A stretch of DNA of 10,585 nt, from positions 1 to 10,585 of the forward strand of contig NZ_DATNPA010000576.1 in NCBI RefSeq assembly GCF_036703385.1, written 5' to 3'. The translations under genes were made by a program, and so were the position numbers. Source of the stretch: Allocoleopsis sp036703385. Lineage in GTDB: Bacteria; Cyanobacteriota; Cyanobacteriia; Cyanobacteriales; Coleofasciculaceae. Shown here one piece after another: positions 5,257 through 10,585 of this stretch. Within the stretch, counting starts at the first letter, position 1. Each line of letters starts with the position of its first letter. The notes under the pieces were generated by a model. It had not been told where the DNA came from. It worked only from the letters and a program-made list of their open reading frames with translations, and made no database searches.

Positions 5257-5904
5257 ATGATGTCCATGCTGGCACCTACACTCAACCGTCACCTGAAAAC
5301 TGTTGAAAGCCTAAATTGTTCGGGAAAACAGCTCAAAGCGCCTTATGCTCAACATGCAAAACACCCTTACTTGCTGCAAGCCATTATTGAAGGCTTTGTA
5401 GACGGCGTCTTAATTTTGACCGAACAAGGGAAGTGGGTTCACGCCAATAAGCGCGCGCGTCGAATCTGTCAGCAATTTTCTTCAGAGCAATTAGAGCGCA
5501 AGTCAGTTCCTCTACCTATTTGGCGGATTTGCGAATCGTTGCTCGATAGCCGTGAACTCTTTCCCGAACAAAGAATGATTATTGAGGCAGAAGTACACAC
5601 CCATCATGCAGACCTTTTACGCGTTAGGGTTCGATGGCTACAGTTAGATACAAACGATTCTCCTTACTTGTTGGTGACCCTAGAAGATCAAAATCAGTCT
5701 ACCAACAATAAAGCGATCGCTGAAGCACAGAAATATAACTTGACTCCCCGTGAAGCTGAAGTTTGGTCACTCCGTCGTGGCAACTACTCTTACAAAGAAA
5801 TCGCCACCCAGTTGTACATTACAACTAATACCGTCAAGAAACACCTAAAAAACGTTTACGCCAAACAACAAGGGAGTGTTTGGAGTGAGACTACTAGTGT
5901 TTAG
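5257..5904 (+). CDS. B2: PAS-like / LuxR-type HTH transcriptional regulator, paralogue of B1
   Basis: The product has 215 residues with the same plan as B1. A PAS-like segment begins at LLQAIIEGFVDGVLILTEQG and continues through W-x-HANKRARRICQQF to LVTLEDQNQS. A LuxR/GerE helix-turn-helix follows from about residue 161: LTPREAEVWSL, SYKEIATQLYIT, TNTVKKHLKNVYAKQQ. TPRE matches the LuxR consensus better than TRRE of B1. The recognition helices are nearly identical, so B1 and B2 probably bind the same or overlapping sites. The N-terminal 30 residues and PAS middle have diverged, so input signals may differ. There is no receiver or membrane segment. It is divergent from A2 and followed by cofG after a 178-nt gap without a convincing terminator, so read-through into cofG is possible. 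Confidence 0.9.
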   Translation: MMSMLAPTLNRHLKTVESLNCSGKQLKAPYAQHAKHPYLLQAIIEGFVDGVLILTEQGKWVHANKRARRICQQFSSEQLERKSVPLPIWRICESLLDSRELFPEQRMIIEAEVHTHHADLLRVRVRWLQLDTNDSPYLLVTLEDQNQSTNNKAIAEAQKYNLTPREAEVWSLRRGNYSYKEIATQLYITTNTVKKHLKNVYAKQQGSVWSETTSV

Positions 5905-6082
5905 GTGAGTGGCATCAAACGTCAGGTTGAACCTCAAACTCCTGCAAGCAGGGCTGGGTTGATTCACCTACCCATCTGTTAGGGTTCTTTAGTGTTCCGT
6001 TAAGGAATTGGGTCTGGAAGCATTTTACACAAAAGCCAAGAGGTTGTTGAATACGTCACACTTCTTAATAGCTGACTGTGTA

Positions 6083-7111
6083 ATGATCGAACCCATGACA
6101 CGATCCGATTCCCGAACCGTTACCTACAGCCCTGCTTACACTCTCGTTCCGACTTACGAGTGCTTTAATCGGTGTACCTACTGTAATTTTCGCACCGATC
6201 CAGGCAAAAGCCCTTGGCTGCCACTTTTGGCGGCGCAAAGTAAGCTGAGACAGCTTCAGAATCAGGGTGTTTGTGAAATACTCATCCTCAGTGGTGAGGT
6301 GCATCCCCGCTCATCACGTCGAGATGAATGGTTCCAACACATTTATGATATGGGCGAACTCGCTCTATCGATGGGATTTTTGCCCCATACGAATGCGGGG
6401 CCCCTGAGTTTTGAGGAGATGAAAGTACTTAAGCAGGTGAATGTGTCGATGGGGTTAATGCTGGAACAGCTAGCGCCCAAATTACTGCAAACCGTTCACC
6501 GCCATGCTCCAAGTAAGGTACCAGGGGTGCGTCTACAACAACTGGAATGGGCGGGGGAATTGCGGATTCCGTTTACGACGGGGTTACTGTTGGGGATTGG
6601 GGAGACACCAGAGGATTGGTGGGAAACGTTGGATGCGATCGCACAGCTTCATTCTATATATGGTCATATCCAAGAAGTCATTTTGCAACCCTATAGTCCC
6701 GGAAGTCAGCAGAGTTGGGATGCGCCTGCTTTTGATTCCCGTCAGTTACCGGAGGTTATTGCCAAAGCGCGTGAGATTTTGCCACCGGATATTACGATTC
6801 AGATTCCGCCTAATTTGGTAGGGCACCCACAAGGGGTGCCCGTACAAGCGTGTTTGGAGGCGGGTGCTAGGGATTTGGGGGGAATTGGGCCAAAAGATGA
6901 GGTGAATCCGGATTATCCTCATCCTTGTGCTGAGCAGTTGAGGGAAATTTTAGAGCCTGCTGGGTGGGAGTTGGTGCCGAGATTGCCGATTTATCCTCAG
7001 TATGACAGTTGGTTGTCACCAAGATTGCGATCGCTGGTTGAGCGGTGGCGGACTGGTGCATTGCCTGAAACTGTAGGGGCGATTCCTGAATCGCCCCTAG
7101 GCGAAATTTAA
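6083..7111 (+). CDS. cofG: FO synthase subunit 1 (7,8-didemethyl-8-hydroxy-5-deazariboflavin synthase, CofG)
   Basis: The product is a 342-residue radical SAM enzyme. C27, C31 and C34 form the CX3CX2C iron-sulfur motif within TYECFNRCTYCNF. The segments EILILSGEVHP, PHTNAGPLS, TGLLLGIGET and ARDLGGIGPKDEVNPDYPHP are typical of CofG. With CofH it makes the deazaflavin FO from a flavin precursor and tyrosine. In cyanobacteria FO serves as the antenna chromophore of DNA photolyase. No cofH is in the window. The frame is open upstream to a TTG at 6008, but an AAGGA only 1-2 nt before it is too close; I take ATG 6083 (6095 is also possible). Two palindromic repeats lie in the coding sequence, at 6821-6841 and 7074-7099, the latter forming most of the last codons, so the C-terminal end is probably repeat-derived. 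Confidence 0.9.
   Translation: MIEPMTRSDSRTVTYSPAYTLVPTYECFNRCTYCNFRTDPGKSPWLPLLAAQSKLRQLQNQGVCEILILSGEVHPRSSRRDEWFQHIYDMGELALSMGFLPHTNAGPLSFEEMKVLKQVNVSMGLMLEQLAPKLLQTVHRHAPSKVPGVRLQQLEWAGELRIPFTTGLLLGIGETPEDWWETLDAIAQLHSIYGHIQEVILQPYSPGSQQSWDAPAFDSRQLPEVIAKAREILPPDITIQIPPNLVGHPQGVPVQACLEAGARDLGGIGPKDEVNPDYPHPCAEQLREILEPAGWELVPRLPIYPQYDSWLSPRLRSLVERWRTGALPETVGAIPESPLGEI
6821..6841. repeat. Palindromic repeat inside cofG
   Basis: GGGCACCC (6821-6828) and GGGTGCCC (6834-6841) are perfect 8-bp arms around ACAAG. Hairpins of this sequence type are dispersed in cyanobacterial genomes. Here it is in frame, encoding about VGHPQGVPV between the conserved NL and ACLEAGARDLGG segments, and the reading frame is kept. 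Confidence 0.45.
7074..7099. repeat. 12-bp-arm palindrome at the 3' end of cofG
   Basis: TAGGGGCGATTC (7074-7085) and GAATCGCCCCTA (7088-7099) are perfect 12-bp arms with a 2-nt centre. It ends 9 nt before the stop codon and encodes roughly VGAIPESPL. This is a well-known type of short cyanobacterial palindromic repeat. It may also act as a stabilising 3' structure of the mRNA. Confidence 0.6.
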
Positions 7112-7174
7112 GCTGTTCTCTAGGGGCAGTAAATGATGATGGCTGAACCGGAGAAAGGGATCGCACCAACAGAT

Positions 7175-7195
7175 AAGATGGGCAATGCCCACCTT
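7175..7195. terminator. Hairpin between convergent cofG and phosphoribosyltransferase genes
   Basis: AAGATGGGC (7175-7183) pairs with GCCCACCTT (7187-7195) around AAT, with one A-C mismatch. It lies between two convergent genes, where a bidirectional terminator is expected, but no T-run follows. The GGGCAATGCCC core is also a dispersed cyanobacterial repeat type. Confidence 0.4.
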
Positions 7196-7228
7196 ACCTA
7201 TAGAGCATCTGCGTAAGTTTGAGGACAT

Positions 7229-7759
7229 TTATCCCCTTGGCACTTCCCCAACCAGATAGCTTTGAGCTAACTGTGCAGGACTCATCAGTTCATACCGTTC
7301 AAACGGCTGATGAATCCAAGGATTGTCTGCTAAATAATCCACATAATAATCGGGGGTGAACACAGAGCAATCTTTGTACCAAAGGACAGCCGTGCGAATC
7401 TCCTCAATTTCATTCCCATGATGCTCCTCGAGCCAAGTCATCGACTCCCGAAGGCTAATACCCGAATCCACTAAATCATCAACAAGTAACACGCGACTAC
7501 CCAATTTTTCAGTAGTCATTGCCAAATGGCGCGAAAAGTGAATCGTACCTCGAACCCGATTCTCTGCCCCTCCATAGGAAGACGCGGAAAGAATTGCTAG
7601 GGGTTTGTCGTAAATTCGACATAAAATGTCCCCAACTCGTAACCCTCCCTTGGCGATGCAGACAATTTGGTCGAAGTCCCACTTCGATTCATAGATTTTG
7701 GCACCCAGCAGTTCAATTTTTTGATGGTACTCAGACCAAGAAATGTAAAGGTCAGGCAT
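7229..7759 (-). CDS. Purine-type phosphoribosyltransferase
   Basis: The 176-residue type I phosphoribosyltransferase has the PRPP-binding motif VLLVDDLVDSG at residues 90-100, with the two acidic residues D94 and D95. KGG (37-39) is the usual pyrophosphate loop. WIHQPFE (148-154) is a late segment resembling the WI-x-x-PFE/PWE segment of xanthine and hypoxanthine/guanine enzymes, where it contacts the purine. The likely reaction is purine base plus PRPP giving the nucleotide and pyrophosphate in salvage. The exact base (xanthine, guanine or hypoxanthine) cannot be read from the sequence. The start ATG at 7759 has no clear ribosome binding site. The gene is convergent with cofG and divergent from the symporter gene, sharing a 145-bp intergenic region. 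No operon partner is visible. Confidence 0.85.
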   Translation of the reverse strand: MPDLYISWSEYHQKIELLGAKIYESKWDFDQIVCIAKGGLRVGDILCRIYDKPLAILSASSYGGAENRVRGTIHFSRHLAMTTEKLGSRVLLVDDLVDSGISLRESMTWLEEHHGNEIEEIRTAVLWYKDCSVFTPDYYVDYLADNPWIHQPFERYELMSPAQLAQSYLVGEVPRG

Positions 7760-7904
7760 AACGAGCGTCTAAAAAGGCGTCAATAAGCAGTAAACCAAAT
7801 CGTACAACGAGTAACTACATCCCCTGGTTTAAAATTGGACGACTGCCAAAGGTTATATTCGCGTTGTGCGATTTTCAGTTCCAGTTGCTAGTTCATCTGC
7901 TGTT

Positions 7905-9368
7905 ATGAGTAACACTTCCTCTTCTGACTCTTCCGTTCCCCCCGATACATCTATTTCCCAAAAGCTGAGTTTTAGTACCAAACTCGCTTACGGTGCTGGC
8001 GATTTGGGGCCGGCTATCACGGCTAACTTGGGTGTATTTTTTGCGCTGTTTTTCTTCACCAATGTGGCAGGACTCAGTGCTGGGTTGGCAGGCAGCATTC
8101 TCATGATTGGTAAGATTTGGGATGCGGTTAATGATCCAATGGTGGGGGTGTTAAGCGATCGCACCAAAAGCCGTTGGGGACGACGACTCCCCTGGATGCT
8201 CTATGGGGCAATTCCCTTTGGAATTTTCTTCTTTTTACAATGGATTGTTCCCAACTTCAGTGCTGACAGAACGGCTAACAACTGGGCGCTGTTTGGGTAC
8301 TATGTCATTATTGGGATTTTCTTCAATAGCTTTTATACGGCAGTGAATCTGCCTTATACTGCCCTCACCCCAGAACTCACCCAGGACTACAACGAACGCA
8401 CCAGCCTCAATAGCTTCCGCTTTGCCTTTTCGATTGGTGGCAGCATTCTATCGTTGATTCTGGCTCAGCTGATCTTCGCTCTTTTAAAAATTCCCGTCAC
8501 TCAACAGTATTTGGTTTTAGCCGGGATTTGTACGGTTCTGTCTGTCTTGCCTTTATTTTTGTGTGTTTTTGGTGTGCGCGATCGCATCCTGGCTTATGAA
8601 GCCGAACATAGTAGTACAGAGCAATCCGAACAGATTCCCATCCCAGAACAGCTACGCATTGCCTTCAGTAACCGTCCCTTTTTATTTGTAGTGGGAATCT
8701 ATCTGTTTTCCTGGCTAGGCGTCCAAGTTACCGCGTCCATTCTTCCTTATTTCGTGGTCAATTGGATGGGTTTACCAGAGGCGCAGTTTCCCCAAGTTGC
8801 GATCGCTGTTCAAGGCACTGCCCTAATCATGTTATTCGTTTGGAAAGCCATTAGCGATCGCGTCGGCAAAAAAGCCGTCTATTTCATGGGTATGGCGTTG
8901 TGGATTATCGCTCAAGCGGGTTTATTTTTCCTGCAACCGAGTCAAGTTGGCTTGATGTATATCCTCGCTATCCTGGCAGGATTTGGTGTTTCCACCGCTT
9001 ACCTCATCCCTTGGTCAATGATGCCAGATGTGATTGAACTCGATGAACTCGAAACCGGTCAGCGTCGGGAAGGTGTTTTTTATGGCTTCATGGTATTGTT
9101 ACAAAAAGTCGGTTTAGCCATTGGGTTGTTTATCGTCGGGCAAGCCTTGGAAGTGGCGGGTTTTATTGAGCAAATTCCCGGACAACCAACACCTACTCAA
9201 CCTGACTCTGCCTTGTTAGCCATCCGCATTGCGATCGGTCCTATCCCAACCGTTGCCTTAATTTTTGGTTTGATTCTTGCCTACTTCTATCCCATCACCC
9301 GCGAAGTTCATGCAGAAATTCTCTTGAAGCTCCAAGAGCGTAAGTCGGGATTGGAACGTAGGGAGTGA
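7905..9368 (+). CDS. MFS sugar:cation symporter, GPH (MelB-like) family
   Basis: The 487-residue inner-membrane transporter has about 12 hydrophobic segments. The N-terminus reads KLAYGAGDLG, typical of the glycoside-pentoside-hexuronide family. The second helix contains WDAVNDPMVG with D73 and D77, the DxxxD pair matching the cation-site aspartates of E. coli MelB (D55 and D59). The cytoplasmic loop DRTKSRWGRRLPW (85-97) follows. A second-half equivalent, SDRVGKKAVYFMG, marks the second six-helix bundle. It probably couples import of a glycoside to Na+ or H+; the sugar cannot be read from sequence. A GTG at 7866 would add 13 residues (MRFSVPVASSSAV), but the ATG at 7905 before a Ser/Thr-rich tail is the simpler start. 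No strong ribosome binding site precedes either. The neighbouring glycosyltransferase starts 324 bp downstream and is likely a separate unit. Confidence 0.88.
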   Translation: MSNTSSSDSSVPPDTSISQKLSFSTKLAYGAGDLGPAITANLGVFFALFFFTNVAGLSAGLAGSILMIGKIWDAVNDPMVGVLSDRTKSRWGRRLPWMLYGAIPFGIFFFLQWIVPNFSADRTANNWALFGYYVIIGIFFNSFYTAVNLPYTALTPELTQDYNERTSLNSFRFAFSIGGSILSLILAQLIFALLKIPVTQQYLVLAGICTVLSVLPLFLCVFGVRDRILAYEAEHSSTEQSEQIPIPEQLRIAFSNRPFLFVVGIYLFSWLGVQVTASILPYFVVNWMGLPEAQFPQVAIAVQGTALIMLFVWKAISDRVGKKAVYFMGMALWIIAQAGLFFLQPSQVGLMYILAILAGFGVSTAYLIPWSMMPDVIELDELETGQRREGVFYGFMVLLQKVGLAIGLFIVGQALEVAGFIEQIPGQPTPTQPDSALLAIRIAIGPIPTVALIFGLILAYFYPITREVHAEILLKLQERKSGLERRE

Positions 9369-9408
9369 TGTTCTTTTGTATTAGGTCTTAACTCAGTTTT
9401 GGCCTGTT

Positions 9409-9468
9409 CTCCCGTTAAACAATCGATTATAACGGGAGTCCTCGTCGTGAGTGAAGATGGATGACGAG
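9409..9468 (+). terminator. Two consecutive stem-loops after the symporter gene
   Basis: CTCCCGTTA (9409-9417) pairs with TAACGGGAG (9430-9438), a 9-bp stem with a 12-nt loop. CTCGTC (9441-9446) pairs with GACGAG (9463-9468). ATCGATTAT appears in the first loop (9422-9430) and again at 9473-9481, after the second stem. TATTTTT at 9482-9488 follows. They may end the symporter transcript, though the T-run is displaced from the first stem. Confidence 0.4.
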
Positions 9469-9488
9469 AGTGATCGATTATGGTATTT

Positions 9489-9692
9489 TTAAGAAAACGT
9501 AATACACCTGCATTCAGACAGTTTTACCTAACAAACAAATGCCATGTTTCTAGGTTGAACTGTACTGTTACATTTTTGACCGACAGATTTCTTAGTAGGA
9601 AAAATCAAACTAGCTTTTTTCAAACCTCGTCAAGAAAACCTAACAAGAGGTTTTGACGCCTTTTCACTGAACACAGTCGTAACATCTACTCC
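9489..9692 (+). promoter_or_regulatory. Leader/promoter region of the glycosyltransferase with competing hairpins
   Basis: No gene is visible here. AAACCTC (9623-9629) can pair with GAGGTTT (9648-9654). CGTCAAGAAAAC (9629-9640) can instead pair, with a one-base bulge, with GTTTTGACG (9651-9659). The two right arms overlap, so the pairings exclude each other. This lies 34-70 nt before the ATG, within a likely leader. A regulatory switch is possible but unproven. No clear ribosome binding site precedes the ATG at 9693. Confidence 0.3.
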
Positions 9693-10585
9693 ATGAGAAT
9701 TGCACAGATTGCTCCCCTTTGGGAACGTGTTCCTCCCTTCCGTTATGGTGGAACAGAGTTAATTGTCAGTTTGTTAACCGATGAATTAGTGCGGCGCGGT
9801 CATGAAGTGACATTATTTGCGTCGGGTGACTCTATTACCAAAGCTCGCTTGGAATTCATACATGAGCAAGCGCTGAGATTAGATAAAAAGGTTAAAGAAC
9901 CGGGTCTTTACGAGCAAATGATGCTCGCAAAAGTCTATCATCAAGCTCATCATTTCGATATTATCCATTCTCACGTTGGCTGTGCAGTTCTGCCCTATTG
10001 CAGTTTCGTTAAGACACCAACGGTTCACACCATGCATGGTGTTTTCACGCCGGATAATGAGAAAATGTTTCGGCAATTTGCATGGCAACCTTACATCAGT
10101 ATTAGTGAGGCTCAACGAGAACCCAGGTTGGGTCTTAACTACGTTCATACTGTTTACAACGGCATCGATACCACCGTTTATCGGTTCCAAGAGCAACCCT
10201 CTCAACCCCCCTATCTGGCTTTTGTGGGACGCCTCTCACCGGAAAAAGGGCCAGCTGGTGCAATTGAAATTGCCCGTACACTTGGCTTACCTCTCAAAAT
10301 GGCAGGTAAGATTGATGCCGTTGACAGAGATTATTTCAACGAACAACTCCAACCCCTGATTGATGGGGAGCAGATCCAATATCTCGGTGAAGTATCCCAC
10401 GAAGAGAAGATAGAGCTGCTAGCCGGTGCGACAGTTACTCTGTTCCCGATTACCTGGCGAGAACCATTTGGCTTGGTAATGATTGAATCAATGGCAACGG
10501 GAACTCCGGTGGTGGGTATGGCGTTGGGTTCGGTGCCAGAGGTAATTGCCAATGGGAAGACCGGGTTTGTCTGCGGCAGTCTGGA
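9693..10585 (+). CDS. Glycosyltransferase family 4 (GT-B fold), N-terminal part, cut by window edge
   Basis: The frame is open for 297 codons from the ATG at 9693 to the right edge with no stop. It starts MRIAQIAPLWERVPP and then YGGTE (18-22), the N-terminal glycine-rich acceptor/nucleotide loop of GT4 enzymes. LTDELVRRGHEVTLFASGDS and IIHSH follow. YNGID, then VGRLSPEKG (178-186), open the C-terminal donor-binding domain. The catalytic-site EX7E motif is E257 to E265 (EPFGLVMIE). These retaining enzymes transfer sugar from a nucleotide-sugar to lipid, polysaccharide or small-molecule acceptors; donor and acceptor are not readable. About 60-100 more residues would be expected. A role in exopolysaccharide or glycolipid synthesis is inference. 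Upstream, the sugar symporter is on the same strand but 324 bp away. Confidence 0.9.
   Translation, partial: MRIAQIAPLWERVPPFRYGGTELIVSLLTDELVRRGHEVTLFASGDSITKARLEFIHEQALRLDKKVKEPGLYEQMMLAKVYHQAHHFDIIHSHVGCAVLPYCSFVKTPTVHTMHGVFTPDNEKMFRQFAWQPYISISEAQREPRLGLNYVHTVYNGIDTTVYRFQEQPSQPPYLAFVGRLSPEKGPAGAIEIARTLGLPLKMAGKIDAVDRDYFNEQLQPLIDGEQIQYLGEVSHEEKIELLAGATVTLFPITWREPFGLVMIESMATGTPVVGMALGSVPEVIANGKTGFVCGSL

Noticed and set aside
1701..5904. Quorum-sensing LuxR/LuxI interpretation of the B genes
   Set aside because: No autoinducer-binding domain in B1 or B2 and no LuxI-like synthase in the window; only the HTH is LuxR-type.
5904..5982. Read-through extension of B2 beyond its stop
   Set aside because: The frame stays open for about 25 codons after the TAG, but B1 ends at the same place in the domain and nothing suggests recoding.
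6008..6082. Upstream TTG start adding 25 residues to CofG
   Set aside because: The AAGGA is only 1-2 nt from the TTG, and the added residues do not look like the family N-terminus; ATG 6083 or 6095 fits better.
6083..7111. Full coenzyme F420 pathway
   Set aside because: Only cofG is present; cyanobacteria commonly stop at FO for photolyase, and no cofC, cofD or cofE is seen.
9879..10552. Frames on both strands within the glycosyltransferase
   Set aside because: All are shadows of the open GT4 frame, which carries the YGGTE, VGRLSPEKG and EX7E motifs.

Overview
The window looks like a filamentous or colony-forming cyanobacterium. The octamer GCGATCGC (HIP1) recurs at least ten times. The first 59 bases, read on the minus strand, are the start of psbA (photosystem II D1 protein). 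Several short palindromes of kinds common in large cyanobacterial genomes are also present. The genus cannot be fixed from the sequence alone.

Layout: psbA (minus, cut by the left edge) and its leader and promoter, 1-292. A gene of unrecognised family, here called A1 (minus, 293-1312), diverges from a PAS/LuxR-type regulator, B1 (plus, 1701-2342). A repeat-rich gap with a MITE-like element follows, 2343-2663, then a Coq4-family gene (minus, 2664-3212). A gene-free stretch, 3213-3756, leads to a second divergent pair: A2 (minus, 3757-4809) and B2 (plus, 5257-5904). After that come cofG (plus, 6083-7111), a purine-type phosphoribosyltransferase (minus, 7229-7759), a MelB-like sugar:cation symporter (plus, 7905-9368) and a family 4 glycosyltransferase (plus, from 9693, cut by the right edge).

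The most interesting content is the duplicated A/B module. A1 and A2 are paralogues, apparently an N-terminal winged helix followed by a degenerate GNAT-like fold. B1 and B2 are paralogous one-component-style regulators. Each pair is divergent around a 390-450 bp intergenic region. Both regions carry a block of four 10-bp phased units (type CTTCACCCTG) starting exactly 182 bp upstream of the B start. Both also share a core-promoter footprint and leader at the same distance. This points to a preserved regulatory circuit: the B proteins, or an OmpR-type regulator, would act on the shared intergenic region to control A, B or both.

The flanking genes concern photosystem II (psbA), isoprenoid/quinone binding (Coq4) and the deazaflavin photolyase antenna (CofG). 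A light or photodamage context is therefore possible but is only inference. The right-hand third (phosphoribosyltransferase, symporter, glycosyltransferase) is ordinary metabolic and envelope gene content.
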